DNA from: Oscillospiraceae bacterium
GTDB lineage: Bacteria; Bacillota; Clostridia; Oscillospirales; Acutalibacteraceae
NCBI GenBank assembly: GCA_015066625.1
Contig: SVOC01000010.1
Span: 1-64,000 of the forward strand
Direction of reading: 5' to 3'
DNA: 64,000 nt
Positions within the stretch are counted from its first letter, which is position 1; each line of letters starts with the position of its first letter. A model generated the notes under the pieces. That model was given only the letters and a program-made list of their open reading frames with translations. It had not been told where the DNA came from and made no database searches. Shown one piece after another: positions 1-7,414 of the stretch. A program made the position numbers and the translations under genes.

Positions 1-856
1 TAAGGCTGGGACCTTTGCCGAGAGCTGCTTCATCTCCGCCCGAGAAAGCAAACACTGCAGGGATAATCATAAGACCTGCAAGGAATGCAATGCCCGTATC
101 AAAAAGTTCAATCTGTCTTACGGATTTTTCAAGGTTAACATCCTTTTTCATATATGAACCGTAGGTAATCATAATACCCATGGCAAGGCTCATTGAATAG
201 AAAAGCTGACCCATTGCCGCAAGAACGGTTGTTGCCGAGAATTTACTGAAATCGGGTGTGAGGTAATACTTTACACCTTCCAATGCACCGGGCATAAACA
301 TTGCATAGATTGCAATAAAAAGGGTCAGTACAACAAGCACAGGCATCATAACCTTGCTTACCTTTTCAACACCCTTTTCAACGCCGAGAAGAACAATAAG
401 TGCGGTAAGCGCAATAAATATCAGGAACCAACCGACAGGCTCAACAGGCTTTGAAATAAAGCCTGTGAAATAATCGTCAGCTGCCGCGGCAGATGCGCCG
501 CCGCTTGCAAACACGGCAAGATATTTTGTTACCCAACCGCCGATAACCGAATAATAAGGAAGAATGAGTGCGGGAATAAGCGCCGCAAGCACACCAACGA
601 AAGAAAATCTCTTGTCAAGTGATTTGAATGCAGTAATGGCACTCTGACCGGTTTTTCTGCCAAGTGCAATTTCAGCCACCATAAGGGCAAAGCCGAAGGT
701 TACCGCAAGAATGAGATAGACAAGCAGGAATATTCCGCCGCCGTATTTAGCTGCAAGATAAGGGAATCGCCAGATGTTACCAAGCCCTACCGCCGAGCCT
801 GCCGCCGCAAGCACGAAGCCTATTTTACCGGTAAAGCTGCTTCTTTTTTCAGACAT
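1..856 (-). CDS. Sodium-dependent SNF/NSS family transporter (3' end outside window)
   Basis: LeuT-fold sodium:neurotransmitter symporter family, expected to import an amino acid or related amine with Na+ across the cytoplasmic membrane. The first 285 residues are visible. They carry the family's TM1 signature GSAVGLGNIWRFP, which forms the Na+/substrate site, then TM2 and several further hydrophobic helices. The ATG at 856 has a TCCTCCT complement (AGGAGGA) just upstream. The gene begins only 15 nt after the potD stop on the same strand, so it is probably the last gene of the polyamine operon. That suggests, without proving, a related amine or amino-acid substrate. The C-terminus is not in the window. 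Confidence 0.93.
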   Translation of the reverse strand, partial: MSEKRSSFTGKIGFVLAAAGSAVGLGNIWRFPYLAAKYGGGIFLLVYLILAVTFGFALMVAEIALGRKTGQSAITAFKSLDKRFSFVGVLAALIPALILPYYSVIGGWVTKYLAVFASGGASAAAADDYFTGFISKPVEPVGWFLIFIALTALIVLLGVEKGVEKVSKVMMPVLVVLTLFIAIYAMFMPGALEGVKYYLTPDFSKFSATTVLAAMGQLFYSMSLAMGIMITYGSYMKKDVNLEKSVRQIELFDTGIAFLAGLMIIPAVFAFSGGDEAALGKGPSL

Positions 857-871
857 AGAATCCTCCTGAAT

Positions 872-2143
872 TTAAACCTTTTCGCGGTATTTTTTGCGTG
901 CGTATCTGAAAACGATATATGCCAAACAGATAAGTACGAAAATACCGATATACAGTGCATACTTTCTCGCTTCGGGAGTCATAACCTCACCGTCATCCGC
1001 AACAGCCTGAGTTGCACCGCCGAAGAAAAATGCGCGGTTGCTTGAAGCGGGAGAAGGCACGTGATTTTTGACATCATCCCAAAGAGTGCTCATAAGTGCC
1101 AGCGTTTCAGGGTTGAGGTTGAGGAAAAGCTGGGTTTTGAACTTTCCGTCTTCTGGGTAAAGTATTTCATCCTCATAGAATGAATATTCGGGATTTGAAT
1201 AAACTTCGGTATGAGGGCTTGCATAGCAGATGTATTCCGCATTGGCAAGCGCCACATCGGGCTCAAGCAGAAAGTTTATGTAAAGCTCAGCCGCAAGCTT
1301 ATTCTGTGCATCCTTGAGTATGCAGGCCGCATCAACAAAGAAGTTAACGCCTTCCCTGGGATAAACAAAATCAAGGTCGGGATTATTCTCCTGCATAGTA
1401 AGAAAATCGCCTGCGTAGTAGGGAGCAAGCGCCGCTTCGCCCGACTCCATTTTAAGGAATATTTCATCATTTACATAAGCGGGGGAAATACTTTTCTGTT
1501 CCTTGAGAAGCTCTGCCGCAACACGCCACGAAACTTCCGACTCATTGTTGAAATCCATACCGAGAATGCTCTGCGCAATGGCAAAAGCATCACGGGGATT
1601 GTTAATCATAAGAACGCTGTTTGCGTAGTTTTCATCCCACAGTGCGGTCCAGCTGTCGGGGGCTTCATCTACCATTTCAGTATTGTAGATAAGACCTACC
1701 ATACCTACGGTATAGGGTACGGAATATTCGTTTCGGGGGTCGTGTGCAAGATTCTTATATTTTTCAGGAATGTACTTATAGTTGGGAATGTTGGAAAAAT
1801 CAATTTTATCCAGCATACCCTCTGCAATCATTCTCTGAATCATATAATCCGAGGGAATTACGATATCGTATGAAACACCGCCGCTTTTGAGCTTTGAATA
1901 CATAACCTCGTTATTGTCGAAGGTATCATAGACAACTTCTATGCCGTATTTTTCTTCAAAAGCTTTGTTTACATCAAGAGTACCGTCTGCACCGTCGGAA
2001 ATATATTCGCCCCAGTTATAGACATAAAGCTTTGTACCTCTGAGGGCACTTATATCGCTCTGCTCTGCCGCAAATGCGGTGCCCGGGGGCAGAAGTGCAA
2101 ACATCAGCGCAAAAAGCACGGATGTAATTCTTTTTTTCAACAA
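872..2143 (-). CDS. potD: Spermidine/putrescine ABC transporter substrate-binding protein with C-terminal membrane anchor
   Basis: Extracellular polyamine-binding component of PotABCD. After a signal peptide ending near AFA-AEQ comes a type II periplasmic-binding fold with the PotD-type opening KLYVYNWGEYISDG. It is longer than usual: the last ~30 residues are a hydrophobic helix (YIGIFVLICLAYIVF) followed by RYARKKYREK. There is no lipobox cysteine, so the protein appears to be held by this C-terminal anchor instead of a lipid. Start choice: AGGAG lies directly before a GTG at 2149, which leaves no spacing, so TTG at 2143 or 2140 (6 or 9 nt spacing) is preferred. It follows potC with a 9-nt gap. 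Confidence 0.93.
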   Translation of the reverse strand: MLKKRITSVLFALMFALLPPGTAFAAEQSDISALRGTKLYVYNWGEYISDGADGTLDVNKAFEEKYGIEVVYDTFDNNEVMYSKLKSGGVSYDIVIPSDYMIQRMIAEGMLDKIDFSNIPNYKYIPEKYKNLAHDPRNEYSVPYTVGMVGLIYNTEMVDEAPDSWTALWDENYANSVLMINNPRDAFAIAQSILGMDFNNESEVSWRVAAELLKEQKSISPAYVNDEIFLKMESGEAALAPYYAGDFLTMQENNPDLDFVYPREGVNFFVDAACILKDAQNKLAAELYINFLLEPDVALANAEYICYASPHTEVYSNPEYSFYEDEILYPEDGKFKTQLFLNLNPETLALMSTLWDDVKNHVPSPASSNRAFFFGGATQAVADDGEVMTPEARKYALYIGIFVLICLAYIVFRYARKKYREKV

Positions 2144-2152
2144 AACCACTCC

Positions 2153-2956
2153 TTATTTCTTCTTTGATTTTTCTTCGCTCTTTGCCTGTGCCACATTGTA
2201 GAGAATAAGCAGCAAGAGAATGCTTACAAAAATCAAAGCAGAAAGTGCATACATATCGGGCTTTACCCTTTTCTTTGTCATTGAGAAAATAGCAATGGGA
2301 AGGGTCTGGAAGCCCGGTCCGCTGGTGAAATAGCTGATTATGAAATCATCCAGCGAAAGTGTGAACGCCGTAATCATACCCGTAATCATACCCGGCATAA
2401 TGGAAGGCAGAACAACCTTGAAAAATGCGAAAACGGGTTTGCAGCCCAAATCCTGAGCAGCTTCTGCAAGGTTTCTGTCCGTCTGACGAAGCTTGGGCAG
2501 AACATTGAGAATAATGTAAGGCAGGTTAAAAGTAACATGAGCAATAAGCAGTGTTCCGAAGCCCAGAACAGAATCAATGCCTACCAGTTTGCCCACAAAA
2601 ACGAAAAGAAGCATCATTGAGATACCTGTTACGATTTCGGGGTTCATCATAGGGATATTGGTTACAGCCATAATACCCGAACGGGCAGGACCTTTTCTGA
2701 ACTTATCAATACCCACCGCAGCCGCAGTGCCCAGCACCGTTGCAATAAGCGATGAACACACTGCAAGCACAACGGTATTGGACAGTGCCTTAAGCGTTGT
2801 TTCGTCTTCAAGCAGTGCCTTGTACCACTGAAGCGAAAAGCCGGAAAGCACACTGGTGCTGCTTGTACCGTTAAATGAAAAAACTATCATAACGATAATG
2901 GGTGCATAGAGAAAAAGGAAAACGAGCGTTGTATAAATCTTTGAAGCAACTTTCAT
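2153..2956 (-). CDS. potC: Spermidine/putrescine ABC transporter permease PotC
   Basis: One of two inner-membrane permeases of the polyamine importer, 267 residues with about six membrane helices. The cytoplasmic coupling motif that docks on PotA is visible around LAEAAQDLGCKPVFAFFKVVLPSIMPG (EAA loop, residues ~165-190). A typical PotC feature is LSLDDFIISYFTSGPG near the last helices. The start overlaps the potB stop by 4 nt (ATGA), indicating translational coupling. Confidence 0.96.
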   Translation of the reverse strand: MKVASKIYTTLVFLFLYAPIIVMIVFSFNGTSSTSVLSGFSLQWYKALLEDETTLKALSNTVVLAVCSSLIATVLGTAAAVGIDKFRKGPARSGIMAVTNIPMMNPEIVTGISMMLLFVFVGKLVGIDSVLGFGTLLIAHVTFNLPYIILNVLPKLRQTDRNLAEAAQDLGCKPVFAFFKVVLPSIMPGMITGMITAFTLSLDDFIISYFTSGPGFQTLPIAIFSMTKKRVKPDMYALSALIFVSILLLLILYNVAQAKSEEKSKKK

Positions 2957-3777
2957 ATAACCATGCCCTCCTCATCACCCGAAAAGCGGTTCATAACCGC
3001 CATACAGATAAGAATAAGCACCATAAGAACAAGTGAAAGGGATGCACCCAGATTGTAGTTATATGACTGCTGGAACTGCCTTTCGATAACATCACCGATA
3101 AGGTCAAATGATCCGCCGCCGAGCTTCTGTGAAATATAGAATGTACTTACGGAAGGCACAAAAACCATTGTGATTCCCGAAACTATACCGGGCATACTCA
3201 TGGGAATAATGCATCTGCGGATAACCGTAAGTCTGTTGCCGCCGAGATCCTGACAGGCTTCAACCATACTGTGGTCAAGCTTTGCCATAACGGAGTATAT
3301 GGGCAGTATCATATAGGGCAGAAAGTTATAAACCATACCTAAAATAACTGCACCCTCGGTGTTAATCATATGTATGGGATCAATGCCGATTTTACCAAGC
3401 AGGGAGTTGATGATACCCGTATCCTGCAGAAGTGCCATCCACGAATAGGTTCTGATAAGAAAGCTCATCCACATAGGAAGCATAACAAGCATAACCATTG
3501 TGCGCTGAACCTTTTCGGTGCTTTGCGAAATAAAATACGCAAGAGGAAATGCAATCACAAGGCAGATAAGCGTTGCCACAATTCCGAACCATATAGAGCG
3601 AAGAAATGTGGGAGCATATTTGCTCAGTGCAGTGATATTCTCTGATGTGAAAGCACCTGAGGCATCGGTAAACGAGTAATATACAACAAAAATCAGCGGA
3701 GCAACTATGAACAGCACCGACCACACAATATAAGGCGAAGCAACAAGCTTTGAGCCGAGAGTTGATCGATTGTTCAT
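2953..3777 (-). CDS. potB: Spermidine/putrescine ABC transporter permease PotB
   Basis: Second permease of the polyamine importer, 274 residues with about six helices. The EAA coupling loop is at [33 protein letters not shown] is a motif characteristic of PotB-type permeases. The ATG overlaps the potA stop by 4 nt and its own stop overlaps the potC start, so potA-B-C are translationally coupled on one transcript. Confidence 0.96.
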   Translation of the reverse strand: MNNRSTLGSKLVASPYIVWSVLFIVAPLIFVVYYSFTDASGAFTSENITALSKYAPTFLRSIWFGIVATLICLVIAFPLAYFISQSTEKVQRTMVMLVMLPMWMSFLIRTYSWMALLQDTGIINSLLGKIGIDPIHMINTEGAVILGMVYNFLPYMILPIYSVMAKLDHSMVEACQDLGGNRLTVIRRCIIPMSMPGIVSGITMVFVPSVSTFYISQKLGGGSFDLIGDVIERQFQQSYNYNLGASLSLVLMVLILICMAVMNRFSGDEEGMVI

Positions 3778-4895
3778 TCCTCTGCCTCCTCTGCGTTTGA
3801 AAGCTCGTCAAATTCTTCACTGAATGAGCTGTAATCGCCGTAAATGCCCGAATATTCAGATTTTTTCATAATGTGAATTGCATCGGGCTCGATAAACAGA
3901 CCGATTTTTGCACCCTCGGGCTGATAATCGGTTGTCTGAATCATCCATTTGAAGCCGCCGATATCAACGATAATCTCAAAATGCACGCCTTTGAAGGTAA
4001 CGGAGGTTACCACACCGCAAAGCATTCCCTTTTCAGGCTCAACAACATCAACATCTTCGGGACGCACAACAACGTCAACTGCTTCGTTTTTGCCGAAGCC
4101 TTTATCAAGACACTCAAAACGGTGACCTGAAAAATCAACAAGGCAGTCATCAATCATAACACCGTCAAGAATATTACTTTCACCGATGAAATCCGCAACA
4201 AAAGCGTTCTTGGGCTCGTTGTAAATATCAAGAGGCGAACCGATTTGCTGAATAACACCGCCGTCCATAACAACTACTGTATCAGACATTGAAAGTGCTT
4301 CTTCCTGGTCGTGGGTAACATAAATAAATGTTATACCCAGCCTTTGCTGAATGTTTTTAAGCTCAACCTGCATATCCTTACGGAGTTTGAGGTCAAGAGC
4401 ACCCAGAGGCTCGTCAAGCAAAAGCACGCGGGGCTTTACAGCAAGAGCTCTTGCTATGGCAACTCTCTGCTGCTGACCGCCTGAAAGCGAATTGATATTA
4501 CGCTTGTTGAAACCCGTAAGGTTAACAAGTGCAAGCATTTCTTCAACGGTTTCTTTTATCTGCTTTTCGGGCACTTTTTTAATTCTCAGACCGAAAGCAA
4601 CGTTTTCATAAACATTAAGGTGAGGAAAAAGGGCATAACGCTGAAAAATAGTGTTAACCTGCCTTTTGTGGGGAGGAACACTATTGATTACTTTATCTTC
4701 AAAAATAACCTCACCCTCATCAGGCTGAATAAAGCCTGCAATAATACGGAGTGTTGTTGTTTTTCCGCAGCCCGAGGGACCCAGAAAAGTTATAAACTCC
4801 TTATCACGGATGTAAAGGTTAAGGTTTTTAAGTACCTGATTATTCCCGAATGTAACGGAAATGTTTTTCAAATCGATAATGGCATTTTTTTTCAA
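3774..4895 (-). CDS. potA: Spermidine/putrescine ABC transporter ATPase PotA
   Basis: ATPase that powers polyamine import, 373 residues. Walker [10 protein letters not shown], signature [15 protein letters not shown] and Walker [12 protein letters not shown] are all present. A C-terminal TOBE-like regulatory domain begins near residue 240, as in other PotA proteins, and ends in an acidic Glu-rich tail. The start is TTG at 4895, with AGGGG about 8 nt upstream. It is first in the operon and has its own consensus promoter at 4958-4986, with a short leader that can form a CCGC/GCGG hairpin at 4920-4931. Confidence 0.96.
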   Translation of the reverse strand: MKKNAIIDLKNISVTFGNNQVLKNLNLYIRDKEFITFLGPSGCGKTTTLRIIAGFIQPDEGEVIFEDKVINSVPPHKRQVNTIFQRYALFPHLNVYENVAFGLRIKKVPEKQIKETVEEMLALVNLTGFNKRNINSLSGGQQQRVAIARALAVKPRVLLLDEPLGALDLKLRKDMQVELKNIQQRLGITFIYVTHDQEEALSMSDTVVVMDGGVIQQIGSPLDIYNEPKNAFVADFIGESNILDGVMIDDCLVDFSGHRFECLDKGFGKNEAVDVVVRPEDVDVVEPEKGMLCGVVTSVTFKGVHFEIIVDIGGFKWMIQTTDYQPEGAKIGLFIEPDAIHIMKKSEYSGIYGDYSSFSEEFDELSNAEEAEE

Positions 4896-4957
4896 TTATG
4901 CAGCCCCTCTCTGCCCTTACCGCAAATGCGGCACCACGGCTTATTATAATATAATAA

Positions 4958-4986
4958 AATATAGAGCAAAAACTTGCAAATGTCAA
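4958..4986 (-). promoter_or_regulatory. Sigma-A type promoter of the pot operon
   Basis: On the minus strand: -35 TTGACA (4981-4986), 17-nt spacer, -10 TATATT (4958-4963). The predicted transcript start is near 4951, giving a leader of about 55 nt before potA. Confidence 0.7.
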
Positions 4987-5115
4987 CAATTTTTTTAACA
5001 AATCCGTGAAAATTCCGTTACAATTCGGATTTGCCAAATATTTTTCTTCAATTTGCTTATTAATACTCGTTTTTTCTCTGTTTTGCTCAATTTTTGTTTT
5101 TTAAAATTTTTCCTG

Positions 5116-5334
5116 CTATTTTATCTTTTTCGGTTCATCGATGATGCCTGCAATATAGTCAAGCGATACATTGTAGTATTTCGCAAGAGTAATATACTTG
5201 TCTATCCCCATCTGTGCAGCACCTCGTTCATAACGGCTGTACTGGGTCTGCTGAATATTGAGCACCTTTGCAACTTCCTCCTGGGTCAGGTCGTTATCCT
5301 CCCTGATATCTCTGAGTCTCTGATAATAATTCAT
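5116..5334 (-). CDS. Small XRE-family helix-turn-helix regulator
   Basis: A 72-residue DNA-binding protein made almost entirely of one HTH_3 domain: LRDIREDNDLTQEEVAKVL for helices 1-2, then QTQYSRYERGAAQMGI for the recognition part. It has no effector domain. ATG at 5334 is preferred over the ATG at 5340 because AAGGTGG sits 9 nt before the former and 3 nt before the latter. It lies about 220 nt upstream of potA on the same strand and divergent from the secreted protein at 5507. XRE genes next to pot operons are common, so it may control pot, its own gene or the divergent gene. The inverted repeats at 5368-5413 are candidate operators. Confidence 0.88.
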   Translation of the reverse strand: MNYYQRLRDIREDNDLTQEEVAKVLNIQQTQYSRYERGAAQMGIDKYITLAKYYNVSLDYIAGIIDEPKKIK

Positions 5335-5367
5335 ATGCATTTACCACCTTTTCGACTCGAATATATC

Positions 5368-5413
5368 ATAGAACTGAAAGATACTATTGACATTAGAACT
5401 TATCAGTTCTATA
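5368..5413. promoter_or_regulatory. Candidate operator: nested inverted repeats in divergent region
   Basis: ATAGAACTGA (5368-5377) is the exact reverse complement of TCAGTTCTAT (5404-5413). In addition AGAACT-TATC-AGTTCT (5395-5410) is a perfect short palindrome filling the spacer of the promoter at 5387-5415. Placement between a repressor-sized XRE gene and a divergent gene suggests an XRE operator. Binding is inferred, not shown. Confidence 0.5.
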
Positions 5414-5415
5414 AT
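5387..5415 (+). promoter_or_regulatory. Perfect-consensus sigma-A promoter (distal, P1)
   Basis: TTGACA (5387-5392), 17-nt spacer, TATAAT (5410-5415): both hexamers are exact consensus. The spacer holds a palindrome likely to bind a regulator. It would drive the secreted protein at 5507 and possibly sigG by read-through. Confidence 0.75.
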
Positions 5416-5445
5416 TATGTTGTGCACAGGTGGAACTTTTGCGTA

Positions 5446-5474
5446 TTGACAAATTGTTCCATTTATCCTAAAAT
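5446..5474 (+). promoter_or_regulatory. Second sigma-A promoter (proximal, P2)
   Basis: TTGACA (5446-5451), 17-nt spacer, TAAAAT (5469-5474), leaving about 25 nt of leader before the GTG at 5507. Together with P1 it forms a tandem promoter pair 59 nt apart. Confidence 0.65.
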
Positions 5475-5506
5475 TAAAGTACAAGGAATACAAAGGAGGA
5501 AAATTT

Positions 5507-6538
5507 GTGTTTAACTTTTTGTATGCAATTTTAGCGTTTTTCTTTTCGATTTCATCATTTTTTACCGTGCTTTTCGGAAACAACCTCTGCACGCTGATGG
5601 TAACCTGCAACGAAGAGAGAGGCTATGTGTGGGAATGCGATATTGAAGACGACAGCATCGCAGTTGTAAAAAGCGAAAAAACAGGCAGCACAATTCAGAC
5701 CTTCGTGCTGGAAGGCATAAGCGAAGGTCAGACAGAAGTAACTCTTACAAACAAAAGAGGCGAAACCACCCAATGTATAATTTATTCAGCCGCTGAAATC
5801 AACCCTTATAACGGTAAAACGGAGTTTTATCAGATTTATGTGCTTTACGATTTCGGTACATACATAGGATATGACGAAGGTATAACACTCACCGCGGAAA
5901 CTCCCGTTGAAGGCGGTTATTGGAGTATGGGCTTATCCGATTGGGAGCCTGCACTTGCATCCGACCCTCAAACAATAAACGGTGTCTGCACCTTTGACGT
6001 TATCAACACATCAATGACCGACGAAAAATATGCAACACTTTTCACATATTACGACAAAGACGGCACCCCCCTCGAAACTCAGTTCAAGGCTTACACTCTC
6101 AAAAAAGACGGAACAATTTCTTACACAGACGAAAGCAGACTTGCAAAGGTTGAGCTTCCCGCCGATTTTTCAAAGCTTGAAATGTGGAGAGTTGCCGAAG
6201 ATAACAGCGAAAGCAATGCTGCGGAAATAATAAACATCTATCTGACATCCGACACTTACGGAAGTGTGTATCTTCCCGAGAATATATTCTCGTCAGATTT
6301 GACAGCCATTTTTGAAGAATTGCTGGGCAAGGTTCCCGTTGACGGAACAAGCACGGTTGTTATTGAGGCTCTCAAGGAAGGTACGGCTGAATTTAAGCTT
6401 GAAAAACTTGATATGTATCCCATCATCGCAGACAAAGACGGTTTCTACATTGACATGAATCGCTGTGAAGTTATTGAAACGGTAACAGTTAGCGTAACGG
6501 TTGATGCTGATTTGAACATTACATACGAAATCAAGTAA
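5507..6538 (+). CDS. Secreted protein with chagasin-like (I42) N-terminal region, function unknown
   Basis: 343 residues. It starts at GTG with AGGAGG 7 nt upstream and has an N-terminal hydrophobic segment (residues 1-22) that should act as a signal or anchor. Residues ~35-90 resemble the chagasin/I42 cysteine-protease inhibitor fold: a GYVW motif, an acidic strand, then a TFVLEGISEGQTEVTL stretch matching the family's FxxxALxxGxxxLxL pattern. The remaining ~250 residues are acidic, beta-rich and unrecognised. It sits between a divergent XRE regulator and sigG, whose leader hairpin begins 13 nt after the stop. The inhibitor assignment is a motif-level inference. Confidence 0.75.
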   Translation: MFNFLYAILAFFFSISSFFTVLFGNNLCTLMVTCNEERGYVWECDIEDDSIAVVKSEKTGSTIQTFVLEGISEGQTEVTLTNKRGETTQCIIYSAAEINPYNGKTEFYQIYVLYDFGTYIGYDEGITLTAETPVEGGYWSMGLSDWEPALASDPQTINGVCTFDVINTSMTDEKYATLFTYYDKDGTPLETQFKAYTLKKDGTISYTDESRLAKVELPADFSKLEMWRVAEDNSESNAAEIINIYLTSDTYGSVYLPENIFSSDLTAIFEELLGKVPVDGTSTVVIEALKEGTAEFKLEKLDMYPIIADKDGFYIDMNRCEVIETVTVSVTVDADLNITYEIK

Positions 6539-6549
6539 ATAGAATAATA
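6521..6549 (+). promoter_or_regulatory. Weak candidate sporulation promoter for sigG
   Basis: ACATA (6521-6525), 17-nt spacer, AATAATA (6543-6549) resembles a sigma-G type promoter (GHATR, N17-18, CATWMTA) with one mismatch in each element. It sits in the last codons of the upstream gene and just ahead of the sigG leader hairpin. Two mismatches make this a low-confidence call. Confidence 0.22.
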
Positions 6550-6550
6550 A

Positions 6551-6598
6551 CCCCGGTACAAACGGGCAATACTTTTATTGCCATTAACTGTATCGGGG
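6551..6598 (+). promoter_or_regulatory. sigG leader hairpin covering the ribosome binding site
   Basis: CCCCGGTACA (6551-6560) pairs over 10 bp (one G-U) with TGTATCGGGG (6589-6598). Inside it GGCAATA (6565-6571) pairs with TATTGCC (6576-6582) around a CTTT loop. The 3' arm contains the GGGG of the only plausible sigG ribosome site (GGGGTG, 6595-6600). Six T's follow at 6602-6607, so it could also terminate transcripts of the upstream gene. Confidence 0.7.
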
Positions 6599-6605
6599 TG
6601 ATTTT

Positions 6606-7382
6606 TTGCAATTCAGCAAGGTTGAAATCTGCGGAGTCAACACCGCCAAACTGAAAGTGTTGAAGGAAAGTGAAAAAATGGACCTGCTCAAGAAAGCAAG
6701 AGCAGGCGACAAAAAGGCACGGGACGAGCTTGTGACGGGCAACCTGCGGCTTGTGCTCAGCGTTATTCAGAGATTTTCAAACAGAGGCGAAAATCCCGAC
6801 GACCTTTTCCAGGTGGGCTGTATAGGTCTGATAAAAGCCATTGATAATTTTGACATGAACCTGGATGTGCGTTTCAGCACCTACGCCTGCCCTATGATAA
6901 TCGGCGAAGTAAGGCGTCATCTGAGAGATAACAATCCTGTCAGGGTCAGCCGCTCCGTAAGAGATACAGCTTACCACGCTATGCAGGTGAGAGAAAGGCT
7001 TATCAACGAGCTTGAGCGGGACCCCACTCCGGAAGAAATCGCAAAAGAGCTGGGAATTTCAAAAGAAAGCGTTATTATCGCTCTGGACGCAATAGTCGAA
7101 CCCGTTTCACTGAGCGAGCCGGTTTATTCCGACGGAGGCGACACCATTTATGTTATGGACCAGATAGGCGACACGGAAACCGACGAAAGCTGGCTTGACG
7201 AAATACTGCTGAAACAGGCAATAAAAAATCTTAACAGCCGTGAAAAAAAGATACTTTCACTCAGGTTTATGCAAGGTAAAACCCAGATGGAGGTCGCAAG
7301 TGAAATCGGCATATCCCAGGCTCAGGTTTCACGTCTTGAAAAAGGTGCAATCAAAAAAATAAAAGATAACAACAGGGCATAA
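6606..7382 (+). CDS. sigG: Sporulation sigma factor SigG (forespore, late)
   Basis: RNA polymerase sigma factor of the engulfed forespore, 258 residues as in the family. The N-terminal SigG signature KVEICGVNTAKL is intact. Region 2 follows (NLRLVLSVIQRFSNRGE...DDLFQVGCIGLIKAIDNF), then region 3, and region 4 ends in QMEVASEIGISQAQVSRLEK. The start must be TTG at 6606: it is the only in-frame start that keeps the conserved N-terminus, and GGGGTG lies 5 nt upstream. The usual spoIIGA-sigE neighbours are absent here; the gene follows a secreted protein. Poor start codon plus sequestered ribosome site imply tightly limited translation. Confidence 0.96.
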   Translation: MQFSKVEICGVNTAKLKVLKESEKMDLLKKARAGDKKARDELVTGNLRLVLSVIQRFSNRGENPDDLFQVGCIGLIKAIDNFDMNLDVRFSTYACPMIIGEVRRHLRDNNPVRVSRSVRDTAYHAMQVRERLINELERDPTPEEIAKELGISKESVIIALDAIVEPVSLSEPVYSDGGDTIYVMDQIGDTETDESWLDEILLKQAIKNLNSREKKILSLRFMQGKTQMEVASEIGISQAQVSRLEKGAIKKIKDNNRA

Positions 7383-7384
7383 AG

Positions 7385-7410
7385 AAAGAGGCTGTTCACA
7401 CAGCCTCTTT
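7385..7410. terminator. Bidirectional terminator between sigG and phosphoesterase gene
   Basis: AAAGAGGCTGT (7385-7395), TCAC loop, ACAGCCTCTTT (7400-7410): an 11-bp perfect stem with A and T flanks, placed between convergent genes. Confidence 0.8.
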
Positions 7411-7414
7411 TCCG

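Noticed and set aside
1211-1873. Open frame of 220 codons on the plus strand opposite potD
   Set aside because: It mirrors potD codons, has no ribosome site and no recognisable protein features; potD is certain on the other strand.
4896-4957. Riboswitch in the potA leader
   Set aside because: The leader is only ~55 nt with one short CCGC/GCGG hairpin; no known aptamer core fits.
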